From positions 52,831,676 through 52,895,675 of the forward strand of contig CM049316.1 in the NCBI GenBank assembly GCA_026874595.1: a stretch of DNA of 64,000 nucleotides, given 5' to 3'. The stretch comes from Sipunculus nudus (taxonomy: Eukaryota > Annelida > Sipuncula > Golfingiida > Sipunculidae). Each line of letters begins with the position of its first letter. Within the stretch, counting starts at the first letter, position 1. Below, piece by piece: positions 34,405 through 48,070 of this stretch. The position numbers were made by a program, and so were the translations under genes. Under the pieces are notes generated by a model that had not been told where the DNA came from, did no database searches, and worked only from the letters and a program-made list of their open reading frames with translations.

Positions 34405-36165
34405 GTTCAATAATGAGCTCTTCCTGGGTTACAGTTTCAAAGGACAAATCTTGTCTCCTGGTGGGTGATGTTAGAGATTCCAAAGTGTATAATGAGCTCC
34501 TCCTGGGTTAAAATTTCAAAGGACACATCTTGGCTCCTGGTGGGTGATGTTAGAGATACCAATGTGTATAATGAGCTCTTCCTGGGTTACAGTTTCAAAG
34601 GACACATCTTGTCTCCTGGTGGGTGATGTTAGAGATACCAATGTGTATAATGAGCTCTTCCTGGGTTACAGTTTCAAAGGACACATCTTGGCTCCTGGTG
34701 GGTGATGTTAGAGATACTAAAGTGTATAATGAGCTCTTCCTGGGTTACAGTTTCAAAGAATACATCTTGGCTCCTGGTGGGTGATGTTAGAGATTCCAAA
34801 GTGTATAATGAGCTCCTCCTGGGTTATAATTTCAAAGGATACATCTTGTCTCCTGGTGGGTGATGTTAGAGATACCAATGTGTATAATGAGCTCTTCCTG
34901 GGTTACAGTTTCAAAGGACACATCTTGGCTCCTGGTGGATGATGTTAGAGATTCCAAAGTGTATAATGAGCTCTTCCTGGGTTACAGTTTTAAAGGACAC
35001 ATCTTGGCTCCTGGTGGGTGATGTTAGAGATACTAAAGTGTATAATGAGCTCTTCCTGGGTTACAGTTTCAAAGGACACATCTTGGCTCCTGGTGGGTGA
35101 TGTTAGAGATACTAAAGTGTATAATGAGCTCTTCCTTGGTTACAGTTTCAAAGCACACATCTTGGCTCCTGGTGGGTGATGTTAGAGATTCCAAAGTGTA
35201 TAATGAGCTCCTCCTGGGTTATAATTTCAAAGGATACATCTTGTCTCCTGGTGGGTGATGTTAGAGATACCAATGTGTATAATGAGCTCTTCCTGGGTTA
35301 CAGTTTCAAAGGACACATCTTGGCTCCTGGTGGGTGATGTTAGAGATTCCAAAGTGTATAATGAGCTCTTCCTGGGTTACAGTTTTAAAGGACACATCTT
35401 GGCTCCTGGTGGGTGATGTTAGAGATACTAAAGTGTATAATGAGCTCTTCCTGGGTTACAGTTTTAAAGGACACATCTTGGCTCCTGGTGGGTGATTTTA
35501 GAGATACCAATGTGTATAATGAGCTCTTCCTGGGTTACAGTTTCAAAGGACACATCTTGGCTCCAGGTGGGTGATGTTAGAGATACTAAAGTGTATAATG
35601 AGCTCTTACTGGGTTAGAGTTTCAAAGGACACATCTTGTCTCCTGGTGGGTGATGTTAGAGATACTAAAGTGTATAATGAGCTCCTCCTGGGTTATAATT
35701 TCAAAGGATACATCTTGTCTCCTGGTGGGTGATGTTAGAGATACCAATGTGTATAATGAGCTCTTCCTGGGTTACAGTTTCAAAGGACACAGCTTGGCTC
35801 TTGTAGGGGGATGTTAGAGATACCAAAGTGTATAATGAGCTCTTCCTGGGTTAGAGTTTCAAAGGATACATCTTGGCTTCTGGTGGGTGATTTTAGAGAT
35901 ACCAATGTGTATAATGAGCTCTTCCTGGGTTACAGTTTCAAAGGACACATCTTGGCTCTTGGTGGGTGATGTTAGAGATACCAAAATGTATAATGAGCTC
36001 TTCCTGGGTTACAGTTTCAAAGGACACAGCTTGGCTCTTGTAGGGGGATGTTAGAGATACCAAAGTGTATAATGAGCTCTTCCTGGGTTAGAGATTCAAA
36101 GGAGATGGCTTGGCTCTTGGTGGTTGATGTTGAATTCCTTAGTGTGAGATGAGCTCTTGGTCTGT
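34405..36165. repeat. 79-bp minisatellite, about 22 units, with 395-bp higher-order spacing
   Basis: The unit is AGAGATACCAATGTGTATAA, TGAGCTCTTCCTGGGTTACA, GTTTCAAAGGACACATCTTG, then GCTCCTGGTGGGTGATGTT. The CTCCTCCTGGGTTATAATTT variant recurs near 34811, 35206 and 35680, 395 bp (5 units) and 474 bp (6 units) apart. The last two units decay toward 36165. Each unit carries TTTCAAAGG, which resembles a TCF/LEF site in reverse. Frames are not open because 79 is not divisible by three. Confidence 0.95.
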
Positions 36166-37359
36166 TTTTAAGGAGACTCCTTGGCTTGGTTTGTCCTAAA
36201 TTCGGATATACTAAGACTCTTTGATGTCTCATGAAGTCATTTTGGAAATCACAGATTCTGCCCCGACTTTCCTGGCCTCCAATGATGGATGATACTAGAT
36301 ACCTTCTATCAACAGATCACACCATCCATGTTGGAGGTACCTTTAAGACTGCAAAACACCTCATCAAAAGTTTTAAGGAATCAGGAGTTTACTGCCAAAC
36401 AGAGACAAAAAATCAGCCTGAAAACAGATGAATGAAAACAACATATGCCCTAGAAGGTAGGGGGCATAATCAGCCACAGAAAACATTATATGAAAGATGA
36501 CTTTAAAAAACATGAAGCAATAGTCATGAGTTATATGTACATCAGATTTAATTTTTACTCATAAACATTAACCATATAAAATACAGAAATAATATGCATA
36601 GGACATTTTATTTAATTAACAGGTGAAGGAGGTATCATCTGATTAGTTATAAACAATACAATATAACTGAATGTGGAACAGCTTGCATCAATGACAGTGA
36701 AGCCCCAGAAAAAAAGAATAATGGAGAACAGAATTACAGGTGTGGTCTAATTACTTCACAGGTGGCGTGTTTAGTGTTCAGTTACATCAGTTCTGCCACA
36801 GCAATGAGCAATTTAAAAGCTCATCCTCAACGGCTGACAAATCTGAGGTCAAGCATCACATGTTAGTTGCTTCTGTGCTGTTCCCTAGGGAGCAACACTT
36901 CCATTTTCAGTAGCATTACAAAAGCTTCCCCACACAATTCTATCATACAAGTTTTATGGCCTTCACTTTGTGTGTCATCACTTCCCTTCAAAGGCTCAGC
37001 TAAAAAAAACAATCAGCTCTTTGCAGGTCAATTTGTCGTACATATGACATCTGTAATAACTGCACTGGGAATACAAGTGACTTTTATGTAAAACACAAAT
37101 CTGTGATGAAGGTATTGGTAAAAATAGACTTGTAAAGCTAAAAAAAAAATCTGTTCATTTGTTTTTAACCAAAGGACACAGTTGCAGAAACATAAGCCGA
37201 GCAATATGATATGACACAGCTCCAACCTGACAGACTCATATCCTAACCACAAAAATATTGATAATGCATGCAGAAAACGCAAAAAAAACCATCAAAACTG
37301 TGGGACAATATCAGGAGTTAATGTGATTAGTATTTATGCAGGCAATCTGTAGTCTGTAC
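36166..37359. other. Unique DNA
   Basis: No gene or repeat recognised; short frames on both strands lack features. Confidence 0.55.
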
Positions 37360-37365
37360 CACAAA
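37360..37365. other. Putative target duplication CACAAA, left
   Basis: Abuts the CAGGCCTCCCAC terminus; identical to 40328-40333. Confidence 0.65.
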
Positions 37366-37660
37366 CAGGCCTCCCACTCACTTTTGAGAATTTTATTTTA
37401 TGATTTTATGACATTTTTTGTAAAATTTTATGACATTTTTATGCTCTTTACAAGCCCCTTTTATATTTTAGTTTATGTTGTTCAGAATAGGTCCCTATAA
37501 TTTTCATAGCATTTGCACATGATTATAACACAGGTAATACAGTTGAAAAAGCAGAAACCTATAGTTTGTAACTCCTACTACTGGGACACACATTTAGGAG
37601 TCCCCAAACAAATGAGCCAGGAAAACCCCCGACGAGTTAGCTAGTAATGTTAATTATGAT

Positions 37661-37988
37661 TCTTCCTAGGACTACAGCATATAAGAAGATTATCCTTTTC
37701 CTAAAACTGGGCTTATTTTCTATATTTCGCACACTTTTTTAAAACAAAGATACAGAAAAATAATAAATTCTACCCCTACATTAAAAAAGAATTCATTTTA
37801 ACATTCTAACACTTTAAATTCTATTCTTCCTAGGACTACAGCATATAAGAAGATTATCCTTTTCCTAAAACTGGGCTTATTGTCTATATTTCGCACACTT
37901 TTTTAAAACAAAGATACAGAAAAATAACAAATTCTACCGCTACATTAAAAAAAAGAATTCATTTTTACATTCTAACACTTTAAATCCT
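37661..37988. repeat. 164-bp tandem duplication inside the transposon
   Basis: TCTTCCTAGGACTACAGCAT begins the two copies at 37661 and 37825. They run nearly identically to CATTCTAACACTTTAAAT, with a few substitutions and A-run length changes. Confidence 0.92.
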
Positions 37989-38084
37989 AGCACTTATTTA
38001 GAAAGAAATCTCTTGATGGGTATATTAATCATTTGCAGCCTATATATAAACCATGCTGCTGATGCATGATGCAATGACTGTAAA

Positions 38085-38321
38085 TGTCACAGTGCAGATT
38101 GGAATCCAGTTGTGTTCAGAACTCAACTAGCTGAGAAGGGAATTCCATTGCAAGTAGTTGAGATAGATATTAAAATCTTCCAGCTGAGATGGGATTTCCC
38201 GTCTGAATGGCTGAGAAGGGAATAGTTTTTTAATCCAATCTCAACTAGTTGACATTTGAATATTCCAATGTACATTGGCTCACATTGATATTATACTTTG
38301 GGATATCCTGAAATACACTAG
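38085..38321 (+). repeat. Long internal inverted arm, left
   Basis: It starts TGTCACAGTGCAGATTGGAA and continues with GAACTCAACTAG, CAATCTCAACTAGTTGACAT, CCAATGTACATTGG and AAATACACTAG. It matches the reverse complement of 39871-40073 module by module, with gaps. Confidence 0.8.
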
Positions 38322-39870
38322 TTTTCTTTAGAATTTCTGATCATTATAGCTTATATGTAACTAGGTGAAACAGTCTATTTTGGAATATCCTGAAATACAC
38401 TAATCTACAGTAAAATATCTTACCCTTGTTGTTAAGATTTATTTTAAGTTTCAATTTTTGTTAAGTGTACACAAGAATATCTGATTATCTGTTAATTTTT
38501 GCTTGGGTGACAATACAGGGCCCACCTTAGAACACTTACCAGCTGAATAAAAGCATAGATATTAAAATTAATATATACAGATTTGAGGGAATGAAACAGA
38601 CTAGGAATTAATGTGTAGCAATTCCACAACTAAACTGTAATCACAATTTAAACTATGCAGTATCCAGCATTTACAATAAATAATTTAAACACTCAGGGAT
38701 CTATTTAACACTGATAAGCACATCAAATGTAGAAAAAAATGTTTTATAGAGTAAATCTTTCAGCTTTACATGGTCAATGATAATTCTAAAGTTATAAAAG
38801 CTTCCAAGCATATCATGAAAAAAAATTGACTTTCCTCCTAAATACAGCACTTTGTAAAACAACATCCAGTACTGTTATAAAGCTGTAACGATATTAAAAC
38901 AAATTTGTTTTTGTTTTACTCAAATATGGCATTCAGTGAAACAACTTCCACTACAGTGTCAATTCCTAGGGATGAATTGTTTTAATATAGTAACATATGA
39001 CATGAAGGGTTGTAAAGTTTTCTTCTGTGGAGCCTTCATCTGATGTAAACCTGGTTTTAAGAACATCAGCTGGAGAATGGAGACCACAGCTTATAAACAA
39101 CAATGTACAATGAAATCTAGCTTCAGTTTTGTTTCAAACTAGACTACATAAAAATATAAAGGAATAAAACATTTATATATCACTGCCACAATATCATGAT
39201 TTTACATATTTATTTATTATTATAACAAAATTACATTTTTTTCAATAGCTTATCCAGAATATATCGTCAATTATTGTGTTGGTTTACTTATGTATAAGAT
39301 TAATTATGAAATTTTACCTTTAATTGTATTTGAATTATTCTGCAAATTCTGAGATGTATGAACAAGATGACAGAACAAGAAGAATGCATTTTTTCCATGT
39401 ACCAGTATGTATAACTGCAGCCTCCAGTAAAACTTTACAATTCAAAGGGGCAGGAATTCAGAACAATATTATTAAGAATATAAGATATTGATCCTTGTTG
39501 TACAATATCAACATTTAAACGCTGTCTGAGAGAATACTTTTCCTCAATTTAAGATCATATTTATTATATTTTACTCCATTTTCATAATCAATTTTTTATT
39601 TATAGTTTGTTTTCTCTGAAATTTTAGTTTTCTTATTGCACAGTGCACCATATAACCTACTACATATAATTATAATACTGAGAGGACATATATACTCTAT
39701 GAGTCAGTCCTCCTTGTCACAGGAATAACTATATATAAAGGAACAATTTCATGTATAATGTATATATTCTTGTGGCAAATAAATGAACTGAATTATACTT
39801 TATTTAAAAGCAATTGTTATAAAGTGTAAAACAATAAAACTGAAGACTTATCTAAATATTTCAAAGTGAA

Positions 39871-40073
39871 CTAGTGTATTTCCAGATATCTTAAAGTAAA
39901 CTGATTCAATTCTTGCATTTCCAGTCTTAACCAGTGTACATTGAATTATTCCAATGTCAACTAGTTGAGACTGGAATAACAGTGACTATTCCCATCTCAA
40001 CTGTTTAGATCAGAATTCCCATTTCAACTGGTTGAGTTCCGAACTCAACTGGATTCCCATCTACACTGTGACA
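39871..40073 (-). repeat. Long internal inverted arm, right
   Basis: Reverse complement counterpart of 38085-38321, sharing TGTCACAGTG, GGAATCCAGTTG, GTCTCAACTAGTTGACATTG, CAATGTACACTGG and AAATACACTAG. Confidence 0.8.
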
Positions 40074-40327
40074 TACACATCATATATATATATACATATA
40101 TGCAGCAGTTAAGGTCATGAATATCTCAACAGCTGTTAAGGACATGGCATATGATATTTTCATGCTTTACAAGAAACAACTATTTTTAACTAAGTAGAAA
40201 CAAATGTTACTGGGTAATTACAACAAAATTTTATGATTTTATGATTTTGATACTTATTTTATGCTATTTTATGCCAATTTGGGAAATTTTATGAATTTTA
40301 TGATTTTATGCCAGTGTGGGAGGCCTG

Positions 40328-40333
40328 CACAAA
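40328..40333. other. Putative target duplication CACAAA, right
   Basis: Abuts the right terminus; identical to 37360-37365. Confidence 0.65.
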
Positions 40334-42747
40334 GTGCTGGTTGAAAATTTTTTGCAGTATTTTATAAACTGGCAGAACATTCTAAAACATTTTCTATAAG
40401 GAAGGTATGAAGCAATTTAAAACAGACAGTAACACTGATATATATTGGAAAAAAAGTTGATTTTTCACAAAATTTCAATCAAACAGGTTTTCACAGGTCA
40501 CATGAACAAAGTATCATTTAAAAGCTACTGATTGCTTGTTGTTTGTCATATATATTATAAAATAATTTAAGTATCAAAGTGGGGTAGTCAACCCACGGGA
40601 CACACTATGTGACTGGACTAGGAGATCCACAAGGCTGTAAACTATCTATACTGGTCCTTGTCATGATGCTTCATCTGAAATTATGCCTCCAGAACATCAT
40701 TCACTTTACAGCCAAAATCTGTGACAATATTTACATTTATGAGAATAATCACAAAATGTCAATGGTAGCTTTATAAAAGAAAATCAAATTTCTTATATAA
40801 GTTATTAGCAAAATTAAATTACAATTAAATTACATCATCTGACAGGTATTCAATGCAGTTTTAAAACATTTTTTTTTCAATTGTCTTCAAAGACAAAGTA
40901 AATATGGGCTTTTAAATTTCCCAGTGGCAGGAAAAGTGTGGACCAAATTAGCTCCAATTTTATGACCTGCAGGCTGGTAAGGAGGTGCAGGGGCATGGCA
41001 GGGCTGATTAAGCAGGGGATGGGGTGGGGTACTGCCTGTGCCTAATGACTGTCAATGGGCAACCATTAATTGATGGAACAGACTACAGTCAGAATCTGTT
41101 TGATTGACCTGTAATGCCAAGAATTGATTTGTGGTCACATGACAAAAGTAACCTCTAATAGAGGAATAATAATGGAATAAAGCATGCAAGAAGAAAACTG
41201 AACCTAAGGCGTCTAATTACTGTTCAACTTGGACAGCATTGTTATTCCCTGAGCATGAACTGCACTGTGGGGAACAAATGGGAATCCTATGCAAATGGAG
41301 ATTCCCCCTGTGGTTTCTAAATGGGGTATCATTCATAAAAGTTTTTGATACAAATTATGACCAAATCATTTCCTGGTAGGGCTGGCACTTCATATCCTTA
41401 CGGGGGAAATGACATAGAAGTAATTCGGCTCAGCAACGATGTCGCAACCTGCGTAAAGGCAGGCACCAGATTCATTTTGGTTGGCAATGAGATAGATATA
41501 ATCACACAGGGTGTGAAGTCAAGCGATCATCATCAGTAATAGCATTGTCACGATTAGTTAACACGCTAAGTCACAAGACAGGGCACTGTGTAGGCATTTA
41601 TACTGCTCAGCCATTATTATAATCTAAGACTTTATGGCACATCGGCCAGCCATCAGAGCGTGCTGATATGTTTATTGGATCTATGTTCAATCAGAGTGCT
41701 GATCACTGTGTGTCCTACAGAATTATGTCAAAAAAACACAAAACACCAGCAGCAAACATCTAAACTTAGGAGATCAAGACCCATCACCTCACCCATGTCT
41801 ATGATGAATAAATAATCCTTCATTGCACAGAGGAAATTACAAAATGCAATGTTGCCAAGAGCCTTCTTTAAACAACTACATTAAGCTTGCATCAGACCTG
41901 TGTATACTTCTATTAGGGCACAAAAATCATTTCCCCACCATGTCACAGAGTCAGGGCACACACATATTTACAAGGTAATAAAGATACTGTTACAATGAAA
42001 AGTGTTTATCAAGGTTAGCAGTCAACAAACTAAGAATCTGACAGCCAAAGTTGATGACAACAGTTCTGTATGGCTGACAATCCATTTGAATCCAATAATT
42101 TGACTGTGATATTTATCAATTACTGCAGAAATATTTTACAGTGTGTGCATGTTTATAATTACCATAAAAAGAAAATCACTAGAAAGAATAATCCTGTGCC
42201 AAGTTGTGTGCTGTACCACCTGCAAAATTCAACAAGTCTTTCCATGAAGATGTGGCTTATATTAGATCACACTGACCTCAGTCATTTACAAGATCAGGTC
42301 ACACTGACGTAGTCTCTTGATTTAACTTCGTCATCACACATATTCTTCAAAACAGACCTAACATCTAAGTAACAGAAGTTTTATATTGTATAGAGGACTG
42401 AATATATGGATGACAGAATGATATTACAATAACAATAACTGTTTTAACCCAAAGCCTTTCCTTCCAAATAACTGTAGATTCTGTATTATCTGTGCAATTA
42501 TTTATTTTGTGAATTTTTGGGTTTTTTTTATTTACATTGGTATAGAACCATACATTTTTTAGTCAGAAAAGAATTTTTTAATGCCTATGGAAATGATATA
42601 CACATATATCAATACCAGCACACGTCCCTGATTTAAAGTTATCAACCATGCAAGAAGAATGTAAAACTCTGTGGCAATCTGTGGCAAGAAAAAAAAAAGA
42701 CAAATATCCATCACCAAAGCTCTGCCTTGATCAGCATATCTGATAAT
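40334..42747. other. Unique DNA with a complex block at about 40.9-42.0 kb
   Basis: 40.9-41.95 kb is higher in GC and low in repeats, with scattered GATA-type motifs (AGATAGATA at about 41490). A 64-codon plus frame at 41345-41539 is unrecognised. The rest is AT-rich. Confidence 0.4.
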
Positions 42748-43775
42748 TTAGTAAAAACAAATTTTGAAGAAAGGTGCTAAACTTACAACTCAGCAAGAAA
42801 AAAATTTGGAGAAAGGTGCTGCACTGGCACCTGAACAAAACAAATTTTGTAGAATGGTACAACATTGACAACTGAATAAAAACAATTTTGGAGAATGGTG
42901 CTGCACTGACAACTGAGTAAAAACAAATTTTGGAGAATAGTGCTGCACTGACAACTGAGTAAAAACAAATTTTTGAGAATGGTACAGCACTTACAACTGA
43001 GTAAAAACAAATTTTTGAGAAGAAAGGTGCCGCACTGACAACTGAGTTGAAAACAAATTTTGGAGAATGGTGCTGCACTGACAACTGAGTAAAAACAAAT
43101 TTTGGAGAATGGTGCTGCACTGACAACTAAGTAAAAACAAATTTTGGAGAATGGTGCTGCACTGACAACTAAGTAAAAACAAATTTTGGAGAATGGTGCA
43201 GCACTGACAACTGAGTAAAAACAAATTTTTTGAGAAGAAGGGTGCCACACTTACAACTGAGTGAAAACAAATTTTGGAGAATGGTGCTGCACTGACAACT
43301 GAGTAAAAACAAATTTTGGAGAATGGTGCTGCATTGACAACTGAGTAAAAACAAATTTTGGAGAATGGTGCTGCACTGACAACTGAGTAAAAACAAATTT
43401 TTGAGAATGGTACAGCACTTACAACTGAGTAAAAACAAATTTTTGAGAAGAAAGGTGCCGCACTGACAACTGAGTTGAAAACAAATTTTGGAGAATGGTG
43501 CTGCACTGACAACTGAGTAAAAACAAATTTTGGAGAATGGTGCTGCACTGACAACTAAGTAAAAACAAATTTTGGAGAATGGTGCAGCACTGACAACTGA
43601 GTAAAAACAAATTTTTTGAGAAGAAGGGTGCCACACTTACAACTGAGTGAAAACAAACTTTGGAGAAAAGTGCCACACTGACAACTGAGTAAAACAAATT
43701 TTGGAGAAAGGTGCCACACTGACAACTGAGTAAAAACAAATTTTGGAGAAAGGTGCCTCATTTGAAACTGATTTA
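42748..43775. repeat. Second 42-bp minisatellite, about 24 units, with 386/428-bp higher-order period
   Basis: The unit is GAGAATGGTGCTGCACTGAC, AACTGAGTAA, AAACAAATTTTG; it is unrelated in sequence to the array at 1-7113. The GAGAAGAAAGGTGCCGCACT marker recurs near 43018 and 43446 (428 bp). The GAGAAGAAGGGTGCCACACT marker recurs near 43231 and 43617 (386 bp). Minus frames up to 187 codons (42991-43554) with the 14-residue period SVVSAAPFSKICFY are open because 42 is divisible by three. Units of other lengths switch frame repeatedly, and no signal peptide or splice sites are evident, so I call it non-coding. Confidence 0.93.
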
Positions 43776-46700
43776 TTGCAGATCTGCTACACATGCCACA
43801 TAAATAACCTCCAATATGACCACAAAACATGAAAAATATTTTTGATTCTGGTAATCATGTCCCATAATTACCAAAATAAAGAATGCAAATGTATTGAAAA
43901 CTGTATCAATGTAACATATTAATGTTTAAAGATGTACCAACTGATCAAACTCCAGACACTACTTAATACAGCTGACAGGAATACTGGAGTATTTGAGTCT
44001 CAAATCAGGACTCAAGTAATTGTACAGACCTGCTTATTTTTACATTAAAGCAATTATTCATGTAGTTATTAATTATGCTAGTGAAACTCATTGTTCCTGA
44101 AACAAGTGAGGCCATCAAAAAAAAATTTTTGTTTCCAGTTGAACTCCCTTATGTTTTCTTTTTTTCTTTTACCAGGCCACAAATTATATTCTTGTTCACC
44201 CAGCATTGCAAAAGTTGAAGTAAACATTTAAAATGAAAGTAAAAAACAGTCCCTGACATCAGCATATTCACATGATTCAGCTAAGTCTGAGTTTAACTAC
44301 ATGCTATAACTACATTCAAATGTGCCCCTTAACTTTTAAATCAGTACCCGATTGAGAGCTTGATCAAACATGAAACTTGGTTAAGCTGACCTGTACAGCA
44401 TCATGGTTTCATTTGGGTGACGTCAGTCTTGTTTTGCTGAGAACTGTATTACCATTTGCCGTGTGATGAAGGCTATGCATAAAGATAATCTGTTAACATA
44501 TCTTTGACTCATGATTAATTTTTCCATGCTTTATTTTGTGAAGCATATATTCAGGGGTGTGCAGGTAAAAAAAATAATTTGTAAAAATTATATCAGTAAT
44601 TGAAGAAACATATATTTAACATTTGCCTCTTTTTTCTGGGGGATCAGATATAGGATGTCTAGAGTGATCATGTCCAAATATCCAAGTGTGTAAAAGGTTA
44701 CTTCTGAACAAATTATTTTATTTCTGTTGCATTATATGTTAAATCCTGAGGGCCAAGATTTCAAGTTAAAAACATTAAAGTGTCTTGGGACCTATATCAC
44801 AACTGAGGCAAGTCAGCCTAAAGTGGTCCAGACTTTGGAGATGATCCAACCAGTTCATTTTATGTAGGGGTGGCAGGGTGGCAGTGCAGGTCTCAGCTTT
44901 CATGGACTCATGCAATTACTGAACATTTATGTGGAAGTTCGTACACTTTTCACAACTTTCTCATTAATTTCACATTTTTTTTTGCGAATTGTGAACGGAT
45001 GCATATCCCTGATACAAATGTGTCATCCATTTCTACCAGATGAAAAGCATGCCCATTTGACCCAGATAGATTTTCCAAACGTCCCTCTTTGAATTTCTGA
45101 TTATAAAATATTAAATCTTTGTGTACATGTTGTGAAAATCATATCAATAGTGCTTATGGGAAAGAAAGTGCCTTGGTCAAAGTTGGCCAAAATTTAAGGT
45201 ACTGATTTTTCATAAATTTATGCTAATAACAATTTATAAAATTCTGATTAAATTTCTGGTATACAAATAAATCTTGATTAAATGAAGTAATATCCTTGAA
45301 AATGTCTCTTGCTTCAACATTTACCGTATTCAAATTACAAACTTCTAAAAGGCTCAAGTGAGAAATCATGCATCCACATGTGGTGTCCTAACCTTTAAAC
45401 TGAATAAGCAGATGTGACAATTTGTGCAGCCACCAGAAACTCTAGTTGGAATGGGCCAAGGTTGTCTGACATCTTACACAGGATCAACAGTAACTGATTA
45501 CTTTGCATGTGGACACAGGTATTGAGTAATACTGTTTAAATACTCATCATCATGTTTACTAAACCAAAACTACCGTCACATGTCACACACGAGTAAGTTT
45601 AATGGGAATAAGATATGTTGGGTTTTACATGGACACCCCATGTAACACGACCAGGGACTTTATAATAACTAGAGATTCAGTAACAAGTGTATGATTGTTT
45701 GACTTAGACAAGAATAGACACTACAAGAACTGACCAGACCACTATAACTATTGTCTTAGCTATAGCTGGAAGAATTCTGCATCAATAGATGAACTGTGGT
45801 GGGATACCCATCTTACAAAAGGCCAACCACTGGTCAGAGCTTAATGACTGATACAGAAAATATATACCATGATGTAGAGACTGTGGTGTCTTTGAAAACT
45901 GTCCATAAAAATACAGGGAAAATGGTCTGACTTGTGCACAAAGCTCCTGGCTTCAGTTCAATTGAAACTAGTATATTCCAAGTCTAGCTCCAAACTCTGT
46001 TTAAAGTCCTGAAAATCTTGTGTTTACCTACCAATTTAAACCTCTGTCAATATGTGATTTCCTTGTCATCTCACTCTCATCTCCTACCAACGCAGGATGC
46101 AGCAGTCATGAATCTGTGGAATGACAAGAAGATTCCAGGAAATCATCCGAAACTCACTAGAATCTTCTACCTAAAACAATAAATTTAGATGAATATAATT
46201 TGTAGTTAATCTCTTGAAACATTTTTTTCCTTCATTAAATCAACTCAGCATCTGATTCCTATATGGAAAGTGTACAAAACATTTTCATGGATATGTGCAC
46301 ATATTTACCTTACATGGAAATACAGGCCTCTACAAATAAAACACTTGCAAAAAAACTTATTACAAGGTATTTTTTCATAGTTTTTACTGTAAAAATAAAA
46401 TGTTAGAAATTTAATCTTTAATGCAAATATTTTCAGAGAAAACAAACATTTTTTTTTTTTTTTCTTTTATTAATTTCTGAGCAATAGTCTACTGGAATTT
46501 TTTATATATTTTCACCAGAAATCATTGGCGCTTTTCACAAAAGGTACATGCAAACAATGGAAAAGACATTTATTTTTCAAGCTGTTGTAAGGGATGTACA
46601 CTGGCACAGTTTAAAGTGAAGTTTTTTATTTCTTCTTTCAATAGCCCCCCCCCCCCTTCTGCTGAGTGGAATTTTTTTTTTCACACAATGGCATATTTAA

Positions 46701-47439
46701 ATATTAATCCAAATTTGTCTTTACCCTTACATCAGTGTGAAGGAGGGGTTCTGGATGATATATCTTTATTTGTACAAAGCAAAATATCAAATTAACAGAA
46801 TTTCCATTAAACAAAATAGTTTAGATATATATACATATACTTATGATTGACTGTATACCAATCTGAAGAGACTCAGCTTCAATTGTCTTTACCGCTACCA
46901 ACTGTGTTTACCATTTACATCAATTTACATTTTGAAAACTGCATTATGTGGAAGCCATTTTAAATGTGAATCAGCTTGGTAAGCAGTGCTCACCAAAAGA
47001 CGACCCTGAAAGATTTCTGTAACACAACCAATAGGTCATCATGGTTACGTCAGAAAAATGACACTGAGGGTAAAACCGTGATTACAAAAACTAAGAAAAC
47101 ACTGAAAAATTTTAAAGTAATTCATAATCCATGTAGCTAATTTTTACCACCGTCTTGGAGATAAACTGAATAAACTGGGGACAGTAAGTGTGAACACAGT
47201 GATTCACTCAGTGAATTTCTCGTAAGAATTCAGTTTAAATTAAGATTGTCATGATTCTTCATTAATTATTACCTCCTGATTCTTTATCAGGAACCCTTTA
47301 TCCCTGAACTTTAGCTAAGATGAGTCAATAAATTCTATGAGAATTAATGGAAATATACAAACACATAATCAGATGAGCTTAATTCCTGGCTTGCAGCATA
47401 ACTCAAGTGTAACACACAGAAATATAATTTGTTAACAGT
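43776..47439. other. AT-rich unique DNA
   Basis: No gene recognised. It holds a small hairpin (TTACATGG and CCATGTAA near 45627-45647), a T-run near 46450-46463 and a C12 run at 46645-46656. Confidence 0.55.
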
Positions 47440-48070
47440 AAACTGTCTGAACAAGTTTTGCAGCCAGAGAGCCGCCCCAAGCTTTGCACAGCCAACTCCC
47501 TACAGTTGCTGAAAAAGTACCTTGTGACACTGGGTCATGACAGGCCAAGTGAGACAAAGGCACTAACAGCCGGAAATAAACAGAGGTTTGTGTTTAGTGG
47601 AAGTAGCACAATTAAAGCCTTTCTTAGTGGTATAAGGGGATGTGTGAGCTGAAATTAGCCTGAAGGCAATCCAAGAACGTCAATGATTTATGCCCAATCT
47701 GACTGAGACCTCCTCAGGGGCAACTGATTTGGACCCTGCAGAGAGCAGACCTCCGACCTTTAATTGGTGCCCTCCCACCTCCGCCCACCCGATGGCAATA
47801 CATCACACACCTTTTAAATACCTTCTAGGAACCGTCACAGCCACAGGACAACCATTTGTGAGTCTTGTCCAGCTACTTTTGTTATTATGCCAGCCATTAT
47901 CAACAGCACCAGGCACAATATACACCAGCTTCATTACATATAAATGTCTCCCTTCATTTTGGGTTGTCTCACTCCACAGTATAATTTCCTTTATATCAAG
48001 TTTAAACACAGTCGCTTACTTCCCTATCATTCAATCCAAATAACCTGAAAAGACTGATATCACTCCAATA
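47440..48070. other. Complex, higher-GC unique block
   Basis: A low-repeat block with homeodomain-like TTTAATTGG (about 47760). Overlapping 117-codon plus (47690-48043) and 68-codon minus frames are unrecognised. Confidence 0.4.

Larger units (their letters stand above)
37366..40327. mobile_element. Non-autonomous DNA transposon, 2.96 kb, hAT-like ends
   Basis: CAGGCCTCCCAC (37366-37377) and its exact reverse complement (40316-40327) end the element. CACAAA directly abuts both ends (37360-37365 and 40328-40333) as a 6-bp direct repeat. Inside lie long inverted arms, 38085-38321 and 39871-40073. The 1.5-kb centre is AT-rich without a frame of 60 codons, so no transposase is encoded. Ends starting CAG are common in hAT elements, but those usually make 8-bp duplications, so the superfamily stays open. 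A 164-bp direct duplication lies in the left part. Confidence 0.75.

Noticed and set aside
42991-43554. 187-codon minus frame, the longest in the window, as a repetitive secreted protein
   Set aside because: It is a by-product of the 42-bp minisatellite; overlapping frames in all phases occur in the same array and no signal peptide or splice context is visible.
45627-45647. TTACATGG/CCATGTAA hairpin as a terminator or microRNA precursor
   Set aside because: The stem is only eight base pairs, too short for a microRNA precursor, and no gene is adjacent.
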